Origin: Massilia eburnea
GTDB lineage: Bacteria; Pseudomonadota; Gammaproteobacteria; Burkholderiales; Burkholderiaceae_D
Length of the DNA stretch: 64,000 bases
Reading direction: 5' to 3'
Assembly (NCBI RefSeq): GCF_009720745.1
Contig: NZ_WNKX01000023.1
Coordinates: 19,698 to 83,697 of the forward strand
Shown here in pieces: positions 44,015 through 52,459 of the stretch. The position numbers and the translations under genes are program-made. The notes under the pieces are model-generated. The model ran no database searches. It worked only from the letters and a program-made list of their open reading frames with translations, and was not told the origin of the DNA. Position 1 is the stretch's first letter; each line of letters begins with the position of its first letter.

Positions 44015-44426
44015 ACGCTGCGCTGGTTACTGGTCCCCGTCTCCGCCGCATTCGGATGCTGGTTCGGCATTCGTGCTGGCGCTCCTGCTGTTCTCCGCGG
44101 TTGACCATTTCTGCCCTGCCAGCGCGCGCGTCTCCGGCTTCTGCCATACCTCCTGGCTCCGTTACTCCGACGAGTTCGCCCAATACTTCGGCGCCGCCGC
44201 CGTTTTCGTCTTCCTTTTGGGCGCAGCATTTGCTTTGTGCGAGGCCGGCGGCGGAGGCATCTGGCCCTGTGCCGCTGGCGCGCCCATCACCGGGCTAGCG
44301 GCCCTGACGTGGGCATGGCACACTAAAGCCCTTGCCAATCACTCACTGCGCCATGAGTATCATCGCCGCCGAACCGCCCGAGGGCAGCCAGGCCAGTTTG
44401 CGCCGGAAGGACGCCTACTTCCATGA
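44015..44426 (+). pseudogene. Apparent decayed small membrane protein gene
   Basis: A GAGGGG ribosome-like site at about 43996 precedes ACG (44015) where a start codon is expected. The frame LRWLLVPVSAAFGCWF is continued, after a one-base shift near 44064-44070, by FVLALLLFSAVDHFCPASARVSGFC and a second hydrophobic segment (AAAVFVFLLGAAFAL). Together these resemble a known type of small proteobacterial membrane protein with a conserved CP...VSG.C loop; that recognition is from memory. A GTG-started gene at 44073 is the alternative. The 3' end overlaps the next gene by 74 nt, further suggesting decay. Confidence 0.42.
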
Positions 44427-44865
44427 TTGCTACCGGATCGATGCGCCGGATGCCGGTGCGTCCGCGCTGGAGACCTACCTGCAGGTGGTACGCCAGACGC
44501 CGGGCTGGGTCAACCGGCTCATGGCCTTACGCAACCGGATAGTGGGCTTGGTGGGATTGAAAAACCTGGGCCACCTCGGCGCACCCGGCGCCGGAAAGCA
44601 GGCGGCGCAATATCGTGTCGGCGACCGCGTTGGCATCTTCTCCCTGCTTTACCTGTCACCTGATGAAGTCCTCCTGGGCGACTCGGACAAACACCTGGAC
44701 GTCGTGGTGTCCGTCTGCAAAGCACCGCAAGGCGCGGTGAGCGTTAGCACTGTCGTTCACGTGCATAATTGGCTTGGAAAGCTGTACATGCTGCCTGTTA
44801 CCCCTCTTCACAAAATTATCGTCAGGGCCATGCTGAAGAGAACAGCCTCTTTGCGCACGGTCTGA
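44353..44865 (+). CDS. DUF2867 domain-containing protein
   Basis: The 170-aa protein from ATG 44353 contains the DUF2867-like pattern (YFHDCYRIDAPD near the start, TPGWVNRLMALRNRIVGLVGLK in the middle, LDVVVSVCK later, and a C-terminal MLPVTPLHKIIVRAML helix). Function is unknown. The longer frame from 44332 lacks support. The next gene starts 1 nt after its stop. Confidence 0.72.
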   Translation: MSIIAAEPPEGSQASLRRKDAYFHDCYRIDAPDAGASALETYLQVVRQTPGWVNRLMALRNRIVGLVGLKNLGHLGAPGAGKQAAQYRVGDRVGIFSLLYLSPDEVLLGDSDKHLDVVVSVCKAPQGAVSVSTVVHVHNWLGKLYMLPVTPLHKIIVRAMLKRTASLRTV

Positions 44866-44866
44866 T

Positions 44867-45448
44867 ATGCTGCGGGGCGTTATGAAGAGCCTCGCACGCA
44901 TCCAGCAAAATTCCCAGGAAATCAATCGCATGCTGGCGCAGATTAATGCGCTGGTTGAAGTCAGGGATGCCTCACCGGAGCAGCGCCGGCAATGGCAGGC
45001 TGCCTGCGAGGAATTCCATTCCCGTTATGAAGGATTGTGCTTCCCCGGTGGCGGCGCGATGCTTGCGCGCGTGCGCAGCGGCGATCCTGCTGCCATCGAA
45101 GCAGCGGTGCAGTTCCTGCTGGCCGACCCTTACCATTTCCGCTCCGGCTACCTGAAAGAGCGCCTGTGGCGCTGGCTCGCCAATCAGCCGCTCAGCGCCA
45201 GCGCGCGCAACCGGCTGGAACGGGCCGCCTTATCCTATCTGGATCGCCGCATTTGCCGCGAATTCCGGATGATGTGCAAGGCCATGACGCGCATCGGGCG
45301 CGCCCAGTTCTGGTCGCAGGTCGCAGAACGCGCCGTGGCCGCCGCCAGCGATCCCGCGCCCGCAAAGCGCGCAACGCTGCTGCTTGCATATGGCAGCAAC
45401 GTACATGCTGGCGCAGCGGCCCACCACGGCATCAGCCAGCCGTGCTAG
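44867..45448 (+). CDS. Hypothetical protein
   Basis: This 193-aa protein of no recognised family is mostly helical and rich in Ala, Arg and Glu, with a Gln/Asn-rich coiled start (RIQQNSQEINRMLAQINAL). No signal peptide or transmembrane helix is seen. It starts immediately after the DUF2867 stop (TGATATG), so translation is probably coupled; an internal ATG at 44882 is an alternative start. Confidence 0.6.
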   Translation: MLRGVMKSLARIQQNSQEINRMLAQINALVEVRDASPEQRRQWQAACEEFHSRYEGLCFPGGGAMLARVRSGDPAAIEAAVQFLLADPYHFRSGYLKERLWRWLANQPLSASARNRLERAALSYLDRRICREFRMMCKAMTRIGRAQFWSQVAERAVAAASDPAPAKRATLLLAYGSNVHAGAAAHHGISQPC

Positions 45449-45506
45449 AGTTGCGTTTTTCACAAGCGCACAGTGACCGCCCATGCGGCCATAGCGCCGC
45501 CAAGGC

Positions 45507-46001
45507 ATGACACTTGAAATCCGCCGCGCAGCACCTGAAGATCTCGACGCGATGTGGGCAATCTTCCAGCCTTTGCTGGCTGGCGGCGACGCCTTCCCGT
45601 TTGGCCCGGGTTTCGAGAAGTCCACATTCCAGCTGCACTGGTTCACCAGCCACGCCGCGTATGTCGCCGAATCAGGCGGCGGGATTGTCGGCATGTACAA
45701 GATGGGCGCCAACTATCCCGACCACGGCGCGCATGTGGCTAGTGCGACGTACGCCGTCGCTGCGCAAGCACAAGGCCGCGGCATCGGCCGCGCATTGGTC
45801 GAACATAGCCTTGCGCAGGCCCGCGCAGAAGGCTTCCTTGCCATGCAGTTCAACTATGTCGTCGGCACCAACGCGCCGGCGATGGCGCTATACCGCAAGC
45901 TGGGCTTCAACATTGCCGGCACCCTGCCCCAGGCTTTCCGCCATGGCGAACAAGGGTTGGTTGATGCCTACGTGCTGCATCGCTTCCTGGAGCAGCCATG
46001 A
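45507..46001 (+). CDS. GNAT-family N-acetyltransferase
   Basis: This 164-aa enzyme has the acetyl-CoA pyrophosphate loop QAQGRGIGRALVEHSL and a conserved FNYVVGTNAPAMALYRKLGF motif B. It is predicted to acetylate a small molecule or protein amine. ATG 45507 is preceded by AAGGC. The stop overlaps the start of the next gene by 4 nt. Confidence 0.9.
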   Translation: MTLEIRRAAPEDLDAMWAIFQPLLAGGDAFPFGPGFEKSTFQLHWFTSHAAYVAESGGGIVGMYKMGANYPDHGAHVASATYAVAAQAQGRGIGRALVEHSLAQARAEGFLAMQFNYVVGTNAPAMALYRKLGFNIAGTLPQAFRHGEQGLVDAYVLHRFLEQP

Positions 46002-46463
46002 GAAAAGCCTTGTTCCTGCTGCTTTGCCTGGTGCTGCCCATGGCGTGGGCAGCGCCGGATGCCACGGCACTGGCGAATGAAGTACGCAGCCGGCAAGACT
46101 GGGCCGGTGACCTCGATAAGTGCCCGATCAATTTATTCACCGCCACCGGACGGCAAAGTTATAGCAGCGCGGTGCATGAGCAATGTACGGAACCGGCCAG
46201 CCAGGGGACTTGCCTGGCTGCGTGCAAATCAGGAAAAGGCGAACACTGCTACTGGTTAGCGCTGCCCAGCACGCACATTTGAGCGGACCTGTTCAGCGGG
46301 CGATGCGTGGGGATGCGCGATGTACGGACTGATCCTGGATCGCGACAAGAGCGATCCCCGAAACAAGGATCGCGCGCGCGAGGCACTCAAGAAGGCCTGT
46401 CAGTATGGCTATGACGACCCCGCTTGCAGCTCCTCCGATTGGTTAAGAAAGAAATTGCGTTAA
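45998..46463 (+). pseudogene. Frameshifted exported Sel1-like repeat protein gene
   Basis: The first frame (45998-46282) encodes a signal peptide (MRKALFLLLCLVLPMAWA) and ends with CLAACKSGKGEHCYWLALPSTHI. The frame that continues the same repeat pattern lies one base over (46260-46463): CSAGDAWGCAMYGLILDRDK, REALKKACQYGYDDPACSSS and WLRKKLR. The Cys-pair spacing and GC/Gly pattern run through the break near 46258, which is what Sel1/TPR-type repeats look like. A single-base error in the assembly would give the same picture. Confidence 0.6.
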
Positions 46464-46741
46464 GCGGAAGCAAACACCGAGCGCATCTTCTCGGCGACCT
46501 TGCCTTCAATAGCACTCTTGAAAGCGCCCATCAGGAAGCCGAGCTTGATATTCATATGGGCAGCGCTCCCGGCCAGGGTCAGCGTGCCTTCCACCCCGCT
46601 GCGGCCGAACTTCAGCGTGTCGCCGTGCCATTGGCAGGCGAGGTCGAATTCCTTGGCGATACGTTGGGCTACTTGTTCTGCGGCGGCGCGCGCCTGCGCC
46701 GGTTCCAGGTTGTGGGCCTGGGTGATGTTGATGTCGGCCAT
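46460..46741 (-). CDS. Polyhydroxyalkanoic acid system family protein
   Basis: This 93-aa protein matches the PHA-granule-region family (PHA_gran_rgn): MADINITQAHNLEPAQARAA, ACQWHGDTLKFGRSGVEGTL and FLMGAFKSAIEGKVAEKM. Members occur with polyhydroxyalkanoate metabolism genes and are thought to be granule-associated or regulatory. Its stop codon overlaps that of the convergent frameshifted gene by 4 nt. phaZ is 3.6 kb away. Confidence 0.85.
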   Translation of the reverse strand: MADINITQAHNLEPAQARAAAEQVAQRIAKEFDLACQWHGDTLKFGRSGVEGTLTLAGSAAHMNIKLGFLMGAFKSAIEGKVAEKMRSVFASA

Positions 46742-46870
46742 GCCTTCCCTTCTCTGCTAACAAAATAAACAAAGGGTGCTATTTTAACGCACGTACCTTT
46801 GTGCTGGATCAAAGGGCGATGCCGCAGACAGCGTAACCATGATTATTCAACCGCCCTTGGGAGAGTGATC

Positions 46871-48280
46871 ATGGATGAGAATACGTGCATGACTTTGCCT
46901 GTCGGCTTTGTGCCGACGCCATCCGCCTTGTACCGTGCGCACCGCAAGTCGGTGCAGCTGCTGCAGCAGCCAAGCCAGCCACGCCTGAAAGAAACCGCTT
47001 TGCCGACGCGCACCGCAGCGGCGCCGCCCGCCGGCGCCCGCGCGCTGATCTGGAAGCAGGACCCTTCCGTCACCGAGATCGGGGCGCGCAAGATATTCCT
47101 GCCCGGCGTCATCCTGGCGGGACCGCGCGACGCCCGCATCGCGTCGGGCCAGCCAGGGATTGCGCCAGTCAGCCCGAACGCCTTTGGCGACTTCATCATG
47201 GCGCCCAACACCGACCAGTTCGACGCCGTGCACGCTTTCGCCGTGGTGCGCATGACGCTGACCATGTACCAGCGCGTGCTGTCGCGCGCCGACCATGACG
47301 CGCCTTTGCCCTGGGCCTGGAACAGCAGCAGCAACACCGATCCGCTCCATGTGTTCCCGTATGGCCTGCCGAATGTGATGAACGCCTATTACAGCCGCAG
47401 CGACCGGGCGCTGAAGTTCGGCGACTTCGTGCCGAACGGCGCCGTGAACCGCATCTATACCTGCCGCTCTTTCGATATCGTGTCGCACGAGACGGGGCAT
47501 GCCGTGCTGGACGGCCTGAAGCCGAAATGGATCGCCAACACCGCCCCGCCGCAGACCGGCGGCCTGCATGAATCCTTCGGCGACCTGACCGCCATCTTCG
47601 TCGCCCTCTCCCAGCTGGACCAGGTGGAAGCGGTGATCGCGCAAACCAAGGCCGACCTGCACGACAAGACCTTCCTGGCCGACATGGCCGAACAATTCGG
47701 CCTGGCGCTGGGCCGCCCGAACGGCTTGCGCAATGCAGACAACGACCTCAAGCTGTCCGAAGCCGGCAACGAGGTGCACGCGATTTCGCAAGTGTTCACC
47801 GGCGCCATCTATGACATCCTGGCCGACATCTTCGCCTTCGAACGCGCTCCCGGCTTGCGCGACGATGCCGCCGTGCTGCTCAGCGTAGGCGGCTACCTGT
47901 GCAGCCTGCTGCTGCGCGCCCTGATTGCCGCGCCGGATGCCAACGCCAAGTTCGCCGACGTGGTGAACCAGATGCTGCGCATCTCGCAGGAAGACGGCAA
48001 GCCGGTCGATTATGCCAACTCCATCCGCAACCGCTTTGCACTGCGCGAGGTGGTGGTGTCGCCGGTGCCGCTGACCGACGACCAGCCGCAGAACATGGAT
48101 CTGCAGCCCATGGTGGATGACGCGCCCGGCGCGCGCCAGGACCGGCGCGGCTGCTGCGGTACCATGAATCATCCGGAATACTTTGACATGGAAGGCGTGC
48201 TCGATGCCGAGCGCCAGGGACTGGCGGCCTGGTGCAAGAATGCCGGCTTCCGCCATGGGGAGGTAGCGATCGAAAAATGA
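46871..48280 (+). CDS. M4-like zinc metallopeptidase
   Basis: This 469-aa gluzincin-type peptidase has the zinc motif HETGH at 206-210 and the downstream glutamate Glu234 in GGLHESFGDLTAI, 24 residues on. A Cys-containing N-terminal region and a C-terminal CCGTMNHP segment are also present. No signal peptide is seen, so it is probably cytoplasmic or released by another route. Its stop codon overlaps the start of an emfourin-like inhibitor gene by 4 nt, the arrangement of protealysin-like peptidases. ATG 46871 has a GGGAGAG ribosome site. Confidence 0.8.
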   Translation: MDENTCMTLPVGFVPTPSALYRAHRKSVQLLQQPSQPRLKETALPTRTAAAPPAGARALIWKQDPSVTEIGARKIFLPGVILAGPRDARIASGQPGIAPVSPNAFGDFIMAPNTDQFDAVHAFAVVRMTLTMYQRVLSRADHDAPLPWAWNSSSNTDPLHVFPYGLPNVMNAYYSRSDRALKFGDFVPNGAVNRIYTCRSFDIVSHETGHAVLDGLKPKWIANTAPPQTGGLHESFGDLTAIFVALSQLDQVEAVIAQTKADLHDKTFLADMAEQFGLALGRPNGLRNADNDLKLSEAGNEVHAISQVFTGAIYDILADIFAFERAPGLRDDAAVLLSVGGYLCSLLLRALIAAPDANAKFADVVNQMLRISQEDGKPVDYANSIRNRFALREVVVSPVPLTDDQPQNMDLQPMVDDAPGARQDRRGCCGTMNHPEYFDMEGVLDAERQGLAAWCKNAGFRHGEVAIEK

Positions 48281-48555
48281 AGATCAGCGCGACCGGCGGG
48301 GGCGGCTTTGCCGGCCTCAGCCAGCACTTCGACATTGACACGGAAACAAGTCCAGCCGGTCCGGCGCTGGAGGCGGCCCTCGCCTCCAGTGGCTTTTTCA
48401 CGTCCGCCGAAAATTTTTCATCCCAGATTGGCGCCGATTTGGGACACTGGACTATCACAGCCGACGATGGCCGTCGACGACATAGCTTAAGCTTTGTCGA
48501 GACAGGCGCCCCGCCCTGGCAAGATCTGCTCGATTTGATCCGTTCCACAGCCTAA
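48277..48555 (+). CDS. Emfourin-like protease inhibitor
   Basis: This 92-aa protein starts MKISATGGGGFAGLSQHFDI and contains GHWTITADDGRRRHSLSF, resembling emfourin, the small inhibitor encoded beside protealysin in Serratia. Such proteins bind and block M4 peptidases. It overlaps the peptidase gene stop by 4 nt (ATGA), so both are made together. Direct homology was judged by eye. Confidence 0.72.
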   Translation: MKISATGGGGFAGLSQHFDIDTETSPAGPALEAALASSGFFTSAENFSSQIGADLGHWTITADDGRRRHSLSFVETGAPPWQDLLDLIRSTA

Positions 48556-48694
48556 AAGCAAGACTGTTAGAGTCACGCCACGAATTTGCTTATTTAGATT
48601 GTGTCTAAGTGCGAATTGTGAGAAATAGCGGATTGCCTTAAAATACAGTGCTTTGCTGAGCTTTTCCCAGCGCTCCAATATAGATAGGACTGTT

Positions 48695-49018
48695 ATGACC
48701 CACGTTGTCACCGAATCCTGCATCGCCTGCCGCTATACCGATTGCGTCGATGTTTGCCCGGTAGATTGCTTCCGCGAAGGCCCGAACTTCCTGGCCATTG
48801 ATCCAGACGAGTGCATCGACTGCGCCGTGTGCGTGGCCGAATGCCCGGTCAACGCCATTTTCGCCGAGGAAGACGTGCCGTCCGACCAGCAGCAATACAT
48901 CAAGATCAATGCTGACTTGTCGCGCAACTGGCCTTCTATCACCAAGACCAAGCCTGCCCTGCCGGAAGCCGAGCAGTTCAAGGACGTCAAGGAAAAGGCC
49001 CACTTGCTGAAGCGCTAA
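48695..49018 (+). CDS. fdxA: FdxA-type ferredoxin (7Fe/8Fe)
   Basis: This 107-aa ferredoxin has N-terminal cluster ligands in CIACRYTDCVDVCPVDC and a second set in CIDCAVCVAECPVNAI. The long C-terminal extension is characteristic of FdxA. It carries electrons for biosynthetic or redox reactions. ATG 48695 with AGGA upstream gives the standard 107-aa length. A ferredoxin-NADP reductase gene lies 81 nt downstream. Confidence 0.95.
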   Translation: MTHVVTESCIACRYTDCVDVCPVDCFREGPNFLAIDPDECIDCAVCVAECPVNAIFAEEDVPSDQQQYIKINADLSRNWPSITKTKPALPEAEQFKDVKEKAHLLKR

Positions 49019-49048
49019 GCGTTTCAGGCAGCCAGTTATTTAACGTGC

Positions 49049-49071
49049 AACACCGCGCCTGACGCGGTGTT
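49049..49071 (+). other. Hairpin between fdxA and the ferredoxin reductase gene
   Basis: The 9-bp stem AACACCGCG/CGCGGTGTT with a 5-nt loop lies 30 nt after fdxA. No T run follows, so it is more likely an mRNA-processing or stability element than a full terminator. Confidence 0.6.
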
Positions 49072-49099
49072 CGCTTATTCAGATGGAATGAGAATCATT

Positions 49100-50167
49100 A
49101 TGAATGTCGTCAGCACCCCACCAGGCGGTCTCCACGAGACCGATGCAGTCATCATCGGCGCCGGCCCGGTCGGCCTGTTCCAGGTCTTCGAACTCGGCCT
49201 GCTGGAGATCAAAGCCCATGTGATCGACTCGCTGCACGCCGTTGGCGGCCAGTGCGTGGAACTGTACCCGGACAAGCCGATCTACGACATTCCAGCCATT
49301 CCTTCGTGCACCGGCCAGGAACTGACCGACGGCCTGCTGAAGCAGATCGAGCCGTTCGGCGCCACTTACCACCTGGGCCAGGAAGTGACCGTCGTGCAGA
49401 AGCGTGAAGACGGCCGCTTCGATGTCGAAACCTCGCTGGGCACCAAGTTCATCACCAAGACCATCTTCATCGCTGCCGGCGTCGGTTCGTTCCAGCCGCG
49501 CACCATGAAGGTTGACGGCATCGACGCCTTCGAAGGCTCGCAGCTGTTCTACCGCGTGAAGAACCCGGCTATGTTCGAAGGCAAGAACCTGGTCATCTGC
49601 GGCGGCGGCGACTCCGCGCTGGACTGGGCCCTGAACTTCGTGGGCAAGGCCGAATCCGTGGTGCTGCTGCACCGCCGTGAAGACTTCCGCGCTGCTCCTG
49701 CCTCCGTGGCCAAGATGAAGCAGCTGTGCGATGAGTACGAGATGCAGCTGATCATCGGCCAGGTGTCGGGCATCGAGACCAAGGACGACAAGCTGTCCGA
49801 ACTGCGCGTGACCGGCGCCGACGGCGTAACCCGCCGCGTGCCGCTGGACATGCTGCTGGTGTTCTACGGCCTGTCGCCAAAGCTGGGCCCGATCGCCGAG
49901 TGGGGCCTGGACATCGAGCGCAAGCAGCTGAAAGTGGTCTCGACCGAGAAGTTCGAAACCAATGTGCCGGGCATTTTCGCGGTAGGCGATATCAACACCT
50001 ACCCGGGCAAGAAAAAGCTGATCCTGTCGGGCTTCCATGAAGCCGCACTGGCCGCTTTCGGCGCTGCACCATACATCTTCCCGGACAAGAAGATCCACAT
50101 GCAATACACCACCACGTCGCCAAAACTCCACAAGGTGCTGGGCGTGGAGACCCCGGTGTTCGACTGA
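49100..50167 (+). CDS. Ferredoxin--NADP(+) reductase, thioredoxin reductase-like
   Basis: This 355-aa flavoprotein has FAD- and NADPH-binding Rossmann folds: DAVIIGAGPVGLFQVFELGL near the N-terminus and NLVICGGGDSALDWALNF near residue 165. No redox CxxC pair is present, matching the TrxR-like FNR class rather than thioredoxin reductase. It transfers electrons between NADPH and ferredoxin, here probably FdxA encoded upstream. ATG 49100 is preferred, with 49088 possible. Confidence 0.92.
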   Translation: MNVVSTPPGGLHETDAVIIGAGPVGLFQVFELGLLEIKAHVIDSLHAVGGQCVELYPDKPIYDIPAIPSCTGQELTDGLLKQIEPFGATYHLGQEVTVVQKREDGRFDVETSLGTKFITKTIFIAAGVGSFQPRTMKVDGIDAFEGSQLFYRVKNPAMFEGKNLVICGGGDSALDWALNFVGKAESVVLLHRREDFRAAPASVAKMKQLCDEYEMQLIIGQVSGIETKDDKLSELRVTGADGVTRRVPLDMLLVFYGLSPKLGPIAEWGLDIERKQLKVVSTEKFETNVPGIFAVGDINTYPGKKKLILSGFHEAALAAFGAAPYIFPDKKIHMQYTTTSPKLHKVLGVETPVFD

Positions 50168-50194
50168 TCCGACCGATTCTTCGGACCGATCCTA

Positions 50195-50227
50195 CAAAAA
50201 AGCAGCGGAAACGCTGCTTTTTTTGTT
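50195..50227 (+). terminator. Terminator after the ferredoxin reductase gene
   Basis: The stem AGCAGCG-GAAA-CGCTGCT is preceded by A and followed by T runs, about 30 nt after the stop codon. Confidence 0.93.
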
Positions 50228-50376
50228 TTCCTGCTCGTATTATGTTGGAATCATGGCGTGTTAGCCGTTGTTTATGTACTTTCTGGGAGGTACTGCGGAA
50301 TGCTGTAGGTCATGTATAAATGGCCTATAATTGAACCATCTTTTGCGCATTGCCACAATTTTCAGCGGGACATACT

Positions 50377-51612
50377 ATGCTTTACCAATTGCACGAAATG
50401 CAACGCTCGCTCCTGCATCCACTGATGCAGTGGGCCGAAGCCTCGTCCAAATTGTTCACCAATCCGGTGTCCCCGCTAGCGCACACGCCTTTCTCGCAAC
50501 GCATCGCGGCGGGCTATGAGCTGATGTACCGCCTTGGCAAGGAGTATGAGAAGCCGGAGTTCGGCATCAAGCACGCCACGGTCAACGGCAAGACGGTTCA
50601 CATCATTGAACGCGTCGTCGAGAACAAGCCGTTCTGCAAACTGCTCCACTTCCGCAAGGACATGAGCGAGAAGGAGTTCAAGGCGCTCAAGCAGCCGACC
50701 GTGCTGCTGGTGGCGCCGCTGTCCGGTCACCACGCGACGCTGCTGCGCGATACGGTGCAAGCCCTGCTGGCCGAACACGACGTGTACATCACCGACTGGA
50801 TCGACGCGCGCCTGGTGCCGCTGTCGGAAGGTCCATTCCACCTGAACGACTACGTGAAGTATGTGCAGGAATTCATCCGCGCCCTGGGCCCGGACCTGCA
50901 CGTGATTTCCGTCTGCCAGCCGACCGTGCCGGTCATGGCCGCCATTTCGCTGATGGCCACTGCGAACGATCCGAAGCTGCCGAAGACCATGACGATGATG
51001 GGCGGCCCGATCGATCCGCGCAAATCGCCAACCCAGGTGAACAACCTGGCGGTGGAAAAGAAGTTCTCCTGGTTCGAGAACACCGTGATCTATGCGGTGC
51101 CGCCGAACTATCCGGGCTTCGGCCGCAAGGTGTACCCAGGCTTCCTGCAGCACGCTGGCTTTATCGCCATGAACCCTGGCCGCCATGCGCAGTCCCACCG
51201 CGAGTTCTACATGCACCTGGTGCGCGGCGACGATGAACCGGCGGAATCGCACCGCAAGTTCTACGACGAGTACAACGCTGTACTGGACATGCCGGCCGAA
51301 TATTACCTCGACACGATCAAGACCGTGTTCCAGGAATTCCGCCTGCCGCAAGGCACCTGGGAAGTGGACGGCGTGTTCGTGCGTCCGCAGGACATCAAGA
51401 ACGTGGCGCTGATGACGGTGGAAGGCGAGCTGGATGACATCTCCGGCGCCGGCCAGACCCAGGCCGCGCACGACCTGTGCTCCGGCATTCCAGCCAATAT
51501 GCAGGAAGACTTCGTGGTGCCGGGCGCCGGCCACTACGGCATCTTCTCCGGCCGCCGCTGGCGCGAGACCGTGTGTCCGCGCATCGCCGCCTTCATCAAG
51601 AAGCACGGCTGA
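50377..51612 (+). CDS. phaZ: Intracellular polyhydroxybutyrate depolymerase
   Basis: The 411-aa alpha/beta-hydrolase-like enzyme matches intracellular PhaZ depolymerases, which mobilise stored PHB. The active-site region is ISVCQPTVPVMAA, placing a nucleophilic Cys at residue 180, as in Cupriavidus PhaZ. The conserved MTMMGGPIDPRKSP, GFIAMNPGRH and GAGHYGIFSGRRWR segments are present. ATG 50377 is used. A TATAAT-like -10 lies at about 50326. Confidence 0.94.
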   Translation: MLYQLHEMQRSLLHPLMQWAEASSKLFTNPVSPLAHTPFSQRIAAGYELMYRLGKEYEKPEFGIKHATVNGKTVHIIERVVENKPFCKLLHFRKDMSEKEFKALKQPTVLLVAPLSGHHATLLRDTVQALLAEHDVYITDWIDARLVPLSEGPFHLNDYVKYVQEFIRALGPDLHVISVCQPTVPVMAAISLMATANDPKLPKTMTMMGGPIDPRKSPTQVNNLAVEKKFSWFENTVIYAVPPNYPGFGRKVYPGFLQHAGFIAMNPGRHAQSHREFYMHLVRGDDEPAESHRKFYDEYNAVLDMPAEYYLDTIKTVFQEFRLPQGTWEVDGVFVRPQDIKNVALMTVEGELDDISGAGQTQAAHDLCSGIPANMQEDFVVPGAGHYGIFSGRRWRETVCPRIAAFIKKHG

Positions 51613-51648
51613 CCAAGGCGGCAGGCAAGTTCCTGCCGCCCTCCCCTC

Positions 51649-52398
51649 TTATCCCTGCAGGCTTTCTTCCACCTGGCGGCAATAGGCGGCCAGTTCCGTC
51701 GGCAGGTTCGGCGGACATACGCCGCATTGGCGATTGCCCGGCACTGCGTAATCGATAAAGCGCGGGTACGGCAAGTTCAGTTCCGCCATGATGCGCCGGA
51801 ACTCCTCCTGCGTGCGCCCGCCGCCAAGGCGGGAATTTCCTTCGCGTTCCTGGGCGATGGTCGACGACTGGCGCTGGCAGTAGTCGTGGCCCGGATAGAC
51901 CTGCGTCTCGCCCGGCAAGGTAAACAATTTGTCGCGCACGCTGCGGTACATTGCATCGGCATCGCCATTCTGGAAATCGGTGCGGCCGCAGCCGTCGATC
52001 AGCAGGGCGTCGCCCGTGAACACGCGTCCATCGAGCAGATAGGAAAAATGGCCGTCCGTATGGCCCGGCGTGTGCAAAGGCTGCAGGCGGATGCCGCCCA
52101 TGATGAAGGGCCGCCCCTCCTCGATGCCAATGTCGGTACAGGCGAGGCGGTCGATCGCCGGCGATGCGATGTAACTGCCCACCGCCCGCTTCAACTCGCG
52201 CGCCGCTGTGATGTGGTCAGCGTGGATGTGCGTATCGAGCGTATACGCCAGCCGCAGACCCAGTTCTTGCAACACCGATAAGTCGCGCTCCATGGCCGAG
52301 ATGACCGGATCGATCAGCAGGGCCAAGCCGCTGGCCTCGTCGCCGAGCAAATAGGTGTAGGTGCTGGACAGTGGCTCGAATAATTGACGGAATATCAT
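51649..52398 (-). CDS. ETHE1-like persulfide dioxygenase (MBL fold)
   Basis: This 249-aa metallo-beta-lactamase-fold enzyme has the iron-binding motifs THIHADH, GHTDGH, GRTDFQNGDAD and YPGHDY of the ETHE1/Blh group. It oxidises glutathione persulfide to sulfite. ATG 52398 has GAGG six nt upstream; ATG 52404 is possible. It is divergent from the BigR-like regulator gene, the standard bigR layout, and so forms one sulfide-detoxification cluster with the genes to the right. Confidence 0.9.
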   Translation of the reverse strand: MIFRQLFEPLSSTYTYLLGDEASGLALLIDPVISAMERDLSVLQELGLRLAYTLDTHIHADHITAARELKRAVGSYIASPAIDRLACTDIGIEEGRPFIMGGIRLQPLHTPGHTDGHFSYLLDGRVFTGDALLIDGCGRTDFQNGDADAMYRSVRDKLFTLPGETQVYPGHDYCQRQSSTIAQEREGNSRLGGGRTQEEFRRIMAELNLPYPRFIDYAVPGNRQCGVCPPNLPTELAAYCRQVEESLQG

Positions 52399-52404
52399 AG
52401 GCAT

Positions 52405-52459
52405 CCTCGATCAGATCAAAATATTTTTTCATATAATATCATCTGATATAATTTAGCGC
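52405..52459. promoter_or_regulatory. Probable BigR operator/promoter region
   Basis: The 55-60 bp between divergent starts is very AT-rich and contains the dyad ATATC-ATCT-GATAT at 52436-52449. Family members of BigR bind AT-rich inverted repeats at this position, so this is the likely operator and bidirectional promoter. Confidence 0.65.
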
